Below are positions 11,392 to 23,836 of a DNA stretch of 27,711 nt, one piece after another. A program made the position numbers and the translations under genes. This stretch comes from Monoraphidium neglectum. Taxonomy: Eukaryota; Chlorophyta; Chlorophyceae; Sphaeropleales; Selenastraceae. The stretch covers positions 1-27,711 of the forward strand of contig NW_014013196.1 of the NCBI RefSeq assembly GCF_000611645.1. The letters are read 5' to 3'. Under the pieces are notes generated by a model. It saw nothing but the letters and a program-made list of their open reading frames with translations, did not search any database and was not told where the DNA came from. The stretch's first letter is position 1. Each line of letters opens with the position of its first letter.

Positions 11392-12161
11392 CCTGCCGCC
11401 ATCGCTCAGCACCCTGCAGCAAATCAACGCCGCCGAGCGCAAAGAGGGGAGTGCCGTGGGCAACCATACTACTACGCAGCTTATTGAGGCCACTTCTGAA
11501 GCGGCTCAGATGGTCGTTTAGGTGGCAGCGCTCTGCGCTGGACTGGTGCAAACGCAGCGATGGCGGTGGTGGCGTCGGCGGCGGCAGACGCCGCACCTTT
11601 GAGGCACCATATATCGGGGCTCTTAGAGTTCCCTGTATCTACCTATACAGTGCGCGATTAAACACGCGATGCGACGGAGAATGGCGTACTCCACTGCGTG
11701 GGCCTCGAAGCACTCTGAGTGGTGTGTGCCTCGTTGCAAAAGCTCGTGCGGCGGCTCTGTGTGAATCCCAGTGCAGTTCAGAAAAATGCATATATGTAAA
11801 CTGACGCATTTTTCACCGAATAATCAGCAAGCGCCTCGGAGAACTGCTGCAGCTGCGGCTCGGCTTCTCCTCCTTTTCTCGTTCCTTGTGACGGTGTAGA
11901 AGGCTGGACGCCCCGTCCGCCTGCAGCCACAAGGTGTGTCTGACATCCATCAGCTGAACGCGTCCGTGCAACCCCAAAGGAACCCACAGGTGATGATCTT
12001 TGTGCGCAGCGTTTCTTCCAGCGGGGTTGCTTCAAGCCTTGAGGATTGTGTGATAATCCCATAAAACTTTAGACGCCGATCAAGGGTCATACGGCCGGGC
12101 CTCATCGCCCCCCTCAACCCAACGGCCCCCCCTGCTGCACCAACAGCAGATCGTGGCAGCC
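11392..12161. promoter_or_regulatory. Shared divergent promoter region of rsmD (minus) and actin (plus)
   Basis: The two start codons point away from each other across 770 bases. AT-rich elements stand out from the GC-rich surroundings: CCATATATC near 11607, TATATG within the dyad at 11781-11814, and ATAAAA at 12061-12066, about 95 bases before the actin ATG, a possible TATA-like element. A 5' UTR intron for either gene cannot be excluded. Confidence 0.5.
11781..11814. repeat. Inverted repeat with 9-bp perfect arms in the rsmD/actin promoter
   Basis: GAAAAATGC (11781-11789) is the exact reverse complement of GCATTTTTC (11806-11814), with a 16-base AT-rich spacer that contains TATATGTAA. It could be a dyad-symmetric protein-binding site or a hairpin. 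It lies about 350 bases before the actin ATG. Confidence 0.6.
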
Positions 12162-15124
<2,963 letters not shown>

Positions 15125-15997
15125 AGCGGTTCTGCGGCGGCGGCATGCGGGCGGTTGGGTGGGTCCTGGTGGCGATTTGACAGCGGCGCCTGCAGCAGCA
15201 GCAATGCGGCTGCAGGCGGGCGCTGGGGCGCGCCTGCGCGGCAAGCTGATGCGATTCCGGGGGCCTTGCGTGCGATCTCGTGATCTGGCCTTGGATTGCT
15301 GATCGTGCGGGCGGCAGCAGCTGCAGCTGGGCCGCGCCCTTTTCTTTGTTCTTGCGCATGCGTTGCTGGCCACCCAGCTGCGGCCGTCTGGCCCCTGGCA
15401 AATGGTGCTGTGCGCCCCTGAACCCCAGAGCGCGCACTGGTGGCGCCTGCGCCAGCTTTTCCTCAAAACACGTTCCATCCGAATTTCTCCAATGTGGGTT
15501 TGTGCGTGGCGGGGCAAATGCATACTTGTAACAAGCCTCAGAACCTTCTCTCCAATGCGCTAGGGTGCTTTAGTCATATAAGCTCGACGCGTGGCGGCAG
15601 CCGCCAGACGGCTGCAGGCTGAGTCTGGTTGCAAAAGCGGCGACGTTGAAAATCAGCATGGCGAAAATTGCAAAGCAAGAGTTCAACGAAATCTGACTAA
15701 AAATGGGTTGGTAGTACGACAGCAGCAGCAACCCTGTCGCGGTTCGCTGCGTTAACTTGACTGGCTGCTGCAAGCCTGCATGACCGCAGGACCTGGGTGA
15801 GCTATTATTCAAGTATGATCCGGCGCCTGGCAAGGGGCGAAGGTGCATGTGCAGGTACCAGCTGCGCTCCCTTGGCAAGTGCGTGTGCAGCAGGACAGCG
15901 TGCTAGCACTGCGGGGGCTACTGCAGGACGCGAGGCGTGAGGTGGTGACAGCTTCGCTGTTGCGTGCGCGCCGCACGCCCTGCGCAGGCCTGCAGAG
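15125..15997. other. Tail-to-tail intergenic region: 3' UTRs of actin and the RING gene
   Basis: The actin stop (15122-15124) and the RING-gene stop (15998-16000) face each other across about 870 bases. The left ~400 bases fit the actin 3' UTR up to its TGTAA. The right part should hold the minus-strand 3' UTR, though I found no minus-strand TGTAA there. No gene is visible. Confidence 0.6.
15527..15531 (+). terminator. Poly(A) signal TGTAA of actin
   Basis: TGTAA lies about 400 bases after the actin stop, in an AT-richer stretch. It matches the chlorophyte poly(A) consensus. Confidence 0.6.
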
Positions 15998-17453
15998 TCA
16001 AGGTTCGTCAAAGTCAATCTGAGACTCGCACAGGGGGCAGGTCTCCTTGCGCTCAAGCCACTCGTAGATGCACTGCATGTGGAAGCTGTGGCCACATCGC
16101 GTCCAGATCCGCGGGTTCTCTGCAGTTCAGGGGCACGCACGCATAGGACAATGGCTGTGAGTGTATGATCCCAGAGGCGAGCGGCTGTCAAGGGGCTCTG
16201 CAGGCTAGGATGCGAAGGGTGTCATTGGCAACGGTGGCGCGCGCCCTGACGGCTGGCTTCCAGGGCGTGCAAGCCCACTTTCGATTTCAAGCCCGCCGCT
16301 CTTCTCTGCAGCACACCCGAGGTGTAGAGGTCCAGACAGGTGGGGCAGCAGTCGTCATCATCCTGGTCGCCGCCAGCCAGCAGCATCTCGGTGCCCACCC
16401 CACCGGCATCCACCGTCGCCGCCAGGTTGATGCCACTGCCGCCCTTGCAGAACTTGCCGCCCGCTAGCTTGCCGCCGCCGCCGGTGGTGCTTAGGCCGAG
16501 AGCGCTGCGGGGGCGCGTCAGGGCCGCCACATCGGACACCTGCCAAGCACGGCTGGCGACCGTGCTGGGGCCTGAGCCTGAGGTGGTTTGCGTTGCGGTT
16601 GGGAGGCCAGGGCACGCGTAGCGGTGCAAACGTTTGATGAACTCCAGAAAACAGGCGTGCAGCAATGGGAAACGCAAGCAGGAAACCGCAGAGGCCGACG
16701 AATGCACATATAAGAGAGAAAAATCGACTGCACGAGAACGCGCGGACGCGCACACACAGTCCGCAGCACACACCAAGCAACCTGGGTTACGAGCTGCCCA
16801 ACCTGTTCGCCGGAGCCTGTGGAGCTCTGAAGATGAAGCGTCAGCCATGGTGGAGGACGAGGTGTCGCCCTCGCTTGCGCCAGGTTCTGCGTTGCCCCTC
16901 TGCAGGTCGATGCATACAATGCCGTTGGTGATTTTGTGTGGACGAAGAAACGCTGTGAGTTGCACCATGCCCCTCGTTGGAGCAACTGAACAGAGCGAGG
17001 CCCGAGAGTCCTGCTGCCTGGCAGGTACGACTGCCAAGCAGTAGCCACAAATCAAGAGGATGCAGCTGACAGTAGCATAAGTTGGTGACGCGCGCCGCGT
17101 GAACGGCGCACCCTTGGCAGCAGCAAAATGCCGGCCTCGACATCGTCCCCTGATTCGTCGCCCAAAGAGGAGCTGGAGCTCGCGCGCGGCGGCGGCGTCA
17201 CGATTGGCGCGCGGTAGTGAGCTGCATGGCCGCCTCCCTCTGAACAGGAAGGCCTGGGGGTTTGTGTGCAGGGACGGGGCGGCTTGGGCAAGCAGGGGCG
17301 AGAGCGAGCGGGGTGCCGTGCTGCGGGCAGTAATCGCACCCCCGTGCTCGCTGTGCACGCGGGGCAGCGGCGATGCTGGTACCTGCGGTTGCCGGCGACA
17401 TGGTCCTCTGGCCCCGCCTCGGCAGTCTTGAAGCAGTTGATGAGCCTCCACAT
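15998..17453 (-). CDS. RING-H2 E3 ubiquitin ligase, 5 exons
   Basis: It probably transfers ubiquitin from an E2 to substrates. Exons on the minus strand: 17453-17383, 17253-17112, 16899-16803, 16577-16317, 16119-15998. The phases close and give 230 aa. The C-terminus is a RING-H2 finger: C181, C184, C199, H201, H204, C207, C218, C221, seen as CPTC, then RCGHSFHMQC, then CPLC, ending SQIDFDEP. The context CPTCLDLYTSENP and IYEWLER closely resembles a plant family that includes Arabidopsis At3g02290 (recalled from memory, similar length). The middle is Ser-rich and probably disordered (TPPPRASSSSSLGDESGDD). Plant members, as I recall, start Met-Gly-x-x-Cys-Cys and may be lipid-anchored; this start (MWRLINC) lacks Gly2. 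The last two exons are certain and the third is good. The first two and the acceptor at 16577 rest on phase logic. Confidence 0.82.
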
Positions 17454-18302
17454 GCAGCAACGGGCGCGCTACTCGGCAGCAATGACACGCTCGTGTCGCA
17501 CACAGCGTGAAAGCGGCGGAGCAGCGGCCACGGAGATTCTCTAGGCGCAGGGCTCTCCTTCTCGTGACCATATACTTTTGAGTTCTTCTAATCTATGTAG
17601 AGGCTCGCAGCTGTGCGCTCGAGGCGCCCGGTGCAAAGTGTCAAGCCCACGGCAGCTGTTTCTTCGGCCAACGTGGGATATCCGAACACTCTTATTGACA
17701 GCGAGAAACCGCGCCCGAGATGTCTAGCGTCGGGCAAGGCTACTGTTCGAGACAGGCCCGTGCGCGCTTCGTGTGAGCAACCTGATTGATGAATGGAGGA
17801 AAAATTGCTAAGCGCGGAGATTTCAGAGGCGCAATGGACATGGGTTTAGTGTCTCTTTCGGTGTGTAGCATACCATAGTCCGGGTCCGCCCGTCTGTGTG
17901 TGTCCGCCCAACGATGCGTCAGTCGTCCTGTGTGATATCCAGGCAGCGATCAGCAGCAACAGGACAGCAGCCTGGTGTTCGGATTGATGCCTTGACTTGC
18001 GGCAATGTGACTCTTGAAGCAGCATACGGTTGCCCTCAACCAGCAGTCCGCTCAGGCCACAGCCGCCAGGGTCAAAAAGTGGACCCCTCTCATCCCATGC
18101 CATCACATTACACACTACAAATCCACCGACTGATCAATGACAAGCAAGTCTGCTGGCCCCTGGTTCGTCACACAGATCCCCCATGAGAGTGCATAAGCAC
18201 GCTTTTCACTCCCAGCACCATGCAACCAACACACCACATCAATGCACCAGCCCAACCGCAGAGCACACAGGGCGAGGAGCGTCACATGTGCGGCTTTGAG
18301 GC
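17454..18302. other. Intergenic: RING-gene promoter and SOD 3' UTR
   Basis: Both neighbours are on the minus strand. The left part includes an AT-rich element near 17568-17576 (TATATG on the minus strand, about 115 bases before the RING ATG), a candidate TATA element. The right part is SOD 3' UTR up to the TGTAA at 18108-18112. No gene is visible. Confidence 0.5.
18108..18112 (-). terminator. Poly(A) signal TGTAA of Mn-SOD
   Basis: TTACA on the plus strand is TGTAA in the SOD direction, about 190 bases after the stop codon, a typical spacing. Confidence 0.6.
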
Positions 18303-20007
18303 TCACTTCTTGGCGGCCTCCAGCCGCTGCTCCACATTCTCCCAGTTGACAACCTTCCAGATGGCCTTGAGGTAGTCAGGCCTCACGTTCTTGTACTGCA
18401 GGTAGTAGGCGTGCTGCAGGCACACAGCAAGAACGCACATGGATTGCAGGATGTCAAATAGGGTGGAGTTGACTGGGACGGGGTATGCGGCTAGAACTAG
18501 TATAAAAGACCAATGCTACTTGGGTATGAAAAACCAATAGGCCGGTGCGGATGAGCATCAAGGAAGCCTAGCGGATTGATGCTCTACGCGTTTCATGCAC
18601 TGGTTTGCCCTTGAGGGTTTTGAAAGGTGGGGCTGCAGTAATGAAAGCACATCCCATCGCATGCGATACATTTGCCGGTGAGACCGCATAGAAAACGTCA
18701 CTCTGGGTCCTGAGCTTGCATGGCCTCACCTCCCACACGTCTACACCCAGCAGCGGCACCAGACCCTGAGGAAGAGGAGGTCCGCACAAGGCAGCGCTTG
18801 GTATTGTAAAAAAGCCTACTGTACTCACGCGTGTGTGCAGCAGCACACTCCAGGTCGCCTCTCTCCCCCCCCCCACACACACACACACGCAGAGCTTCGC
18901 TGCGTCAGCACCACAAGCCCTGAGCGAGATCCAGGTGTTAAGTCCACCCACCGTCTTGGCGAGGGGGTCCTGGTTGGCCAGTGTGGCGATCTCCAGGCCT
19001 CGAGTCGCTTTGTTGTACCCGAGCCAGCCCCAGCCAGAGCCCTGCAGAAGAGGGGGGGCAAGTAGAGGGGGGGGGCATCGCATTGTGGGTTGCACGCCCA
19101 AAAGAGCCGGCCCTGTTGTGTTGTCGAGTGCCATGCAAAGCTTGAGCGTCAACATGAAAGCTTTTCCACCAATGCCCTTTGTGGATCACACTGCAGAGGG
19201 CGCTCCGCACACGGAAAATTTTGAGAAAAGCACTTGCACAAAAGGGCCTGACTGAGCGCTTATCCCTGTTGCTCCCACCCAAACCCCCACCTGCACTGCG
19301 GCCGTCTTGGCGTTGAACTCCGCGATGAACTTGTCCAGGCCGCCCCACCTGGCCTCGATGCCCTTGAGCAGCTCGCCGGTAGGAGGACGCACGTCCTTCT
19401 CGGGTGCCAGGTTTGTCCAGAAGATGTCATGGTTGATGTGGCCTTCGGGGGTATACAAGGGGGAGGGGTCAGCGGGACAGGCGCAGTGTGCTGTGTGCTG
19501 GGGCACAAGAGGCGATTGTACGACAGCAAATCATCTTCCCTTCTTCCTAAACATAAAACCACTTGCATGTGCGCCACCGCAAGCAAGCATGCCCGCATCC
19601 CTGATAGCAATGCCTGTCAATGCCCAAACTTTTCGGCTGGGCTAGCCGCACGCGCGCGCCGCGCGCCCACCTCCGCCGTTGAAGTTGATGGCCCCCTGCA
19701 GTGAGATCAACTTGCCCAAGTCCCGCTTGGCCTCGGCATCAGCGTACTCCTCCAGGGCCTTGTTGAGGTTGGCCACGTACGTAGCATGGTGCTTGGCGTG
19801 GTGCAGCTCCATGATCTGGCCGCTGATCACGGGCTCGAGTGCGCTGTACGCGTAGGGCAGCTCCGGCAGCTTGTAGGCGGCGACGCCGCCGGCTGTGGAG
19901 AATTGGGCGGCAGCGGCTCCACGTGCGCCGGGGACAGCGCCCGACGCGACAACGGCCTCGACGGCCTCCGGCACGAAGCGCGCCAGCGAGATGATGGGTC
20001 CTGCCAT
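18303..20007 (-). CDS. MSD: Manganese superoxide dismutase, organelle-targeted, 5 exons
   Basis: The enzyme converts superoxide to peroxide and oxygen. Exons on the minus strand: 20007-19671, 19442-19291, 19041-18952, 18765-18730, 18413-18303. The phases close and give 241 aa. The mature part starts near residue 45 ([15 protein letters not shown]). Metal ligands are H69 (MELHHAKHH), H117 ([11 protein letters not shown]), D202 and H206 (DVWEHAYYLQY). The Gly-Gly-Gly before HINH and Gln163 in [12 protein letters not shown] mark the Mn type; Fe enzymes carry the Gln in the first position. Residues 1-44 ([11 protein letters not shown], then Arg/Ala-rich) look like a mitochondrial transit peptide. 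The start at 20007 was preferred because the frame upstream lacks conservation, though an ATG at 20079 is in frame. Exon 4 is a 36-base microexon. Confidence 0.95.
18865..18888. repeat. C10 homopolymer followed by (AC)7 microsatellite in a SOD intron
   Basis: Ten C (18865-18874) run into seven AC units, within the intron between SOD exons 3 and 4. Simple-sequence DNA such as this is prone to length variation. Confidence 0.9.
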
Positions 20008-20221
20008 TTGAGCCAGAGAACGCGCTGGGGCGCGCTGACGTTTGTGCTCTCTGTGGCCCGGTGAGTGGGTCGATGACACGGGGTGATCTGGGCTGCAGAG
20101 GGTTTAGTCTGTCCGAAGTCGTGGCTTGTGAATATATCTGATCCAATTCATTACCTAGATACCGTACGGTGCTTGCAAGTGGTTTCCGGGTGGTCAGAAA
20201 GATTTTGAGTCATTCTTGTTC
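20008..20221. promoter_or_regulatory. Short divergent promoter between Mn-SOD and the membrane-protein gene
   Basis: Only 214 bases separate the two proposed start codons. An AT-rich GAATATATC at about 20130-20138 could serve as the TATA region for SOD, roughly 125 bases before its ATG. The palindrome ACCGTACGGT follows at 20161-20170. Confidence 0.5.
20161..20170. promoter_or_regulatory. Palindromic GTAC-core site (candidate SBP-domain binding site)
   Basis: ACCGTACGGT is a perfect 10-bp palindrome and carries CCGTAC on both strands. SBP-domain transcription factors of green plants and algae, including Chlamydomonas CRR1, bind GTAC-core sites, often CCGTAC. Its placement in a short shared promoter fits regulation, but function is inference. 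Confidence 0.35.
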
Positions 20222-22650
20222 ATGTCGGTCGGCATCTGTTTCCTTGCACTTTCCGGGGTTCAGTTCACGAACCTTGTGACATTGGTGCTGAACCACGCTG
20301 ACTGCCCGCGATCGGTTGCCGTATCAGCCGCGGTCTCGACTCTTCAGCAGCGAGGCAGCAGCCAGCATCAGGATGCCGCCCCGCCCGGTGAGGCATCTGT
20401 AAGGCAACATGGTTGATTGGACGCATTGGCACGTTGCACAACGGCTTCAGCATAGCTGGGCAGCCACCAAAACACGGCCTAGCACCACCCCTGTGTTGCA
20501 GCAGCACCAGCAATGCACGGATGGCAAGCTGGCGCACAGCGGCGGTTTGCTCCGTAGCATGGTGCTGAACTGACCACTTGCAATACACCTGCGCAGCAAG
20601 GAACCGATGGGTCCGATCACTCGTACCGCATGGTCATCGCAGAGCGTGAGCAGCGCAGGACTGCAGGGCATGCCTCCAGGGGGCGGGGGGCTCACCATTG
20701 ACCGGCAGCTGGTGTCCGCTGTGGGGGCAGGGGGCCCGTTTGCGTGCTTCCGGACCCCAGCCCGTTGACCCGCACATCGCTGGCGCATGCGCAGGGTACA
20801 AGCGAATGGCGGACTACAAGCACTCGATTACGCGGCTGCTGGGCTCGCACGTGAGGACGGGAGGGCCGCGGGGCAGGCCGTGCGGCATGGTTCTGCGGCC
20901 CTGGCGGCGACCGCGGTGGTGGCGATGGGGCGTGCGCCTGTGCGGCTGGGCCGCGGTTTTGTGCATGCGTTGGCCAGCGGGTGGCTGGTCGAGGGCGGGG
21001 CGCTGGGATGCGGCTGAGTGCGGTCGTTTGCCGTGTGCAGGTGGCGCTGATGCTCGTCAGGGGCGCATGGTCAAGCATCGGGCACCTTGAGGGTGAGCAC
21101 CTTGAGGTTTGGGGCACAGGGCAATGCTGTGCAGCACCTGGTGCAGCAGCAGCAGGGGAGCAGGGGTTGGATGCTGCTGCACCAGGACAGCAGCAGAAGG
21201 GGAGCAGCAGCAGCAGCTTGCGCGGCAACCGCGTGCATCAGGACACCTTCCCTGTGCTCAGCCCTGCAGATGCATTGTGCGCTGGTTTCCTTTACGTTGT
21301 GCACCCGCCCTCAGCGAGCTGCATGATATACATGTACATGACCCGGCCATCGCCTTTTCCAGGCCACCCTTACCCTGTTCACATGATCGGCCTGCTTGGG
21401 GGCGAGGTGGCCGTCATCGTCACCTTCATTGCAGGTGAGCCAACAGCACAGCAGTGTGCCTCAAGGTCATGAGGCCCCGATGCAGCCTAAGGCTTTCGGA
21501 CACGTCAACAAGTGTTTTTGATGTCACAGAGATCTGCACATCGACGCGTGTTGCGTTATTGAGCCTGTGTGCTCCAGCAGTTCGACTGCGAGCTTGATCC
21601 TGCATCCGCCCTGCACCAAACCACCATGGTGTCATCCGGCACCCCGACCTGGTGCACCGACTATCCATCCCCTGAACCCCAACCTCACCCGCTGTCAGCC
21701 AAGCTGGGTAATGTGAAGGAGAGCCTGACGCTGCTCAAGGTGTACAATGTCCTGCAGTGCCTCGTGGGCGGCATGGTGAGGGCAAGCGTCGTCCAGGCCT
21801 TCAGGCCGGCGTCCGGTCAGCAGACTGGCCAGGCGTCCAGCGCGTGCGCAAGTGCAAGTGTCCCCTTCTCAACCAGTCGTACATTGACAACAGCCATCAT
21901 CAGGCGCGCCAGCTTTTGGCCTTCTTGCAGCTCCGATGAAGATTCTGCAACTCCCGCAGACTGAAAACAAACCACACCGCCCAGCTGCCCTCTTCCCCCA
22001 TCCATCCCATTTGCGCAGCTTGTGCTGGTGTCATGGCGCTACCACACGGGCCTCAACATGGAGGAACGCCTTTACTCAAAAATCGCTGAGCGCCACATCC
22101 TCTCAAAGACAACTGCCTACTCCCAGAGTGAGAGCGGCCTTGCTGCCGCTGATGATGATGATGATGATGATGATGACGATGATGATCGTGGTGCATGCCC
22201 CTAGGCTGAAGTGTGCATTTTTTGCAACCAGAGGTGGCGCACGGTGGGAGGGCTGGCGCACCACTTTGCTGCCGTGGCACCATGCACGTTTTGCTGCCTC
22301 TGCACCCGCGCTCCCGTCCTCCTGTCCTAGCCCCGTCGGACCCTCGCCCACGCCCCGTCTGCGCAGGCTCCGTGTCGCAGGCCATCCAGTCAGCGGAGCT
22401 GACGGTGGACATGGTGCTGGCCGCCTTCATGATCATCACGGTGGTGATCAGCCACCGCATGATACAGGAGAAGATGCAGCTCAAGAAAGAGGCCGCGGAG
22501 AGGGGCGCAGGCAAGCGCGCCGGCGATGCGGGGCCGGGCGGCAGCGGCGGCGACGGGGACGAGGCGCCTCAGGCGGTGCCGCTGGATGATGACGAGGACA
22601 GGCGCGTGACCGCAAAGGCGTCCACGCGGCGCCGCGCGCGCATGGCGTAG
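20222..22650 (+). CDS. Unrecognised multi-pass membrane protein, 7 exons
   Basis: I do not recognise the family. Proposed exons: 20222-20387, 20795-20850, 21041-21092, 21363-21434, 21699-21775, 22019-22127, 22367-22650, giving 271 aa with phases closing. Exons 2-7 are supported by clean GTGAG donors, CAG acceptors and continuous protein-like sequence. Three hydrophobic segments are clear: HMIGLLGGEVAVIVTFIAA (~95-113), VYNVLQCLVGGMLVLVSW (~127-144) and VDMVLAAFMIITVVISHRMI (~192-211). The proposed first exon adds a fourth (SVGICFLALSGVQFTNLVTL). A loop between segments is charged and helical (NMEERLYSKIAERHILSK). The tail is hydrophilic, with an acidic patch (LDDDED) and a basic end (STRRRARMA). 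The start is the weak point: initiation could instead be at an ATG in exon 2 (MADYKHS) or in a short exon MPPRP. The gene is divergent from Mn-SOD. Confidence 0.7.
22151..22186 (+). repeat. (GAT)n microsatellite in the last intron of the membrane-protein gene
   Basis: Eight GAT units, one GAC, then three GAT units, lying in the intron 22128-22366. It would encode polyaspartate if retained in one frame, but good splice sites flank it. Confidence 0.9.
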
Positions 22651-22762
22651 TCGCTGCGTGCAGCGGACTCGCCGAGCCAGGCGCAACGCTTTGAGGCGCT
22701 GCTGTATGCTGGGTTGGGCGGGATCATTTGATTCGGAGACCTGTAGTCATTTCTTGATACGC

Positions 22763-22767
22763 TGTAA
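22763..22767 (+). terminator. Poly(A) signal TGTAA of the membrane-protein gene
   Basis: TGTAA lies about 113 bases after the stop at 22648-22650, in an AT-richer stretch. Confidence 0.6.
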
Positions 22768-23404
22768 TGCGCTCTGCTTGCAGTTGGCCAAGTGCCATTG
22801 ACACTGCGTGCTATGCCCAAGGTCCGCTGAACCGAGTCGTCCCTCTTCACAGGAAGAGGGCAAGGTAGTGTGCTGTGTGTATGGGAATACAGTAAAGGCA
22901 CTGTAGAGCGTAGGGTTCAAAAAGTGACGGGCCCCAGCAGAGGGAACCAAAGGCGAAGCTGACCAGCTGCTGGCTCTCAAGGGACGTGCAGCCAAGCAGC
23001 ACCAAGCAAGCATGCATATGGTGCAAAGCCCATATCCCCGCCCGTTGGAAACGTCATGCGCCTTGGACACATATAGACACCCAAAATCAGCAGCCCCACC
23101 CAGTTGCCATTGAGGTCAAGACACTCACTGACCACGTTCATGCGACTGCGCGCTTGTTTTTTGGCTGCATGCAAACCACAACAATGCTGCGCATCCAAGC
23201 TATGACTAAAGAATAACTTGAGTGTTGAGGGGTGCAAGTAAAGTCACAGGCCCACACGTCAACTGGTGAGTGCAAGTGCGGGTACGCCTACAAGCTGATA
23301 AGCCGTAGCAGAGATGCTGTCTGGCGCTGCGCAGCTGATCGTACTGCGCCGCGTTTTCCATTCTCAACTTGTGGCACTGCACCACCGCAGCTCAATTGGT
23401 TTGT

Positions 23405-23409
23405 TTACA
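23405..23409 (-). terminator. Poly(A) signal TGTAA of the UBFD1 gene
   Basis: TTACA on the plus strand gives TGTAA in the UBFD1 direction, about 430 bases after its stop, similar to the spacing seen for actin. Confidence 0.45.
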
Positions 23410-23836
23410 TGTACAGCTGCCACCACTGCAGTGCATATGTTTGCACCATACAGCGCACGCAAAAGATGCGAGTATGCATCAGGTGTGGAGGAGGTTGAGA
23501 ATGATACCAGAACCATGCTGGTTTGGACAGACGCTCGCAAGGGATTGGCTAATGTGAACAGGATAGCTACAGGTAAAAGGAGAAGGCTGCCACTGCGGGC
23601 AACAAATGCGCCTGCTGTTGTTGTTGCGGGCCCGCAGCGCATGTGCGGCGTGCGGCTGGCAAGCACACTATCTTACTCGATGCTGACAGGTGAGCAGGAG
23701 ACGCCCGCATGCCACCCGCCACCATGCCGACAACGATTGCAGCACGCCTGACTGTGGAACAGGGCTGCAGCTTCCCGCCCGAAACGCTGCAGAGCACCTC
23801 GCAGCGCCCAGCATCACGCGCGCGCCGGTGCAGCCG

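Larger units (their letters stand above)
22651..23836. other. Tail-to-tail intergenic region between the membrane-protein gene and UBFD1
   Basis: This holds the 3' UTR of the plus-strand gene (to TGTAA at 22763-22767) and of UBFD1 (to TGTAA at 23405-23409, minus). Between about 22770 and 23400 lie some 600 bases that no gene explains. A short minus frame near 23000-23140 contains a hydrophobic stretch, but splice sites and conservation cannot be judged. Confidence 0.5.

Noticed and set aside
10885..11521. Long plus-strand frames with poly-Leu, poly-Ala or poly-Cys
   Set aside because: They are other-frame readings of the CTG repeat and flanking methyltransferase exon; the minus-strand frame alone gives continuous exons joining a conserved domain.
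11606..11618. CArG-box-like CCATATATCGG near actin
   Set aside because: It has an extra C and does not match CC(A/T)6GG; SRF control of actin is an animal feature.
17745..17765. GTTCGAGAC resembling a tRNA T-loop
   Set aside because: No matching acceptor stem, D-arm or anticodon arm could be found around it.
18568..19155. Long minus-strand frame across SOD exons 3-4 and introns
   Set aside because: It reads through clear splice sites; only the exon parts match superoxide dismutase.
22977..23237. Minus-strand frame with a hydrophobic stretch (LNGNWVGLLILGVYMCP)
   Set aside because: It is short, has no clear splice partners or known domain, and could be chance; it is worth a homology search but not called as a gene.
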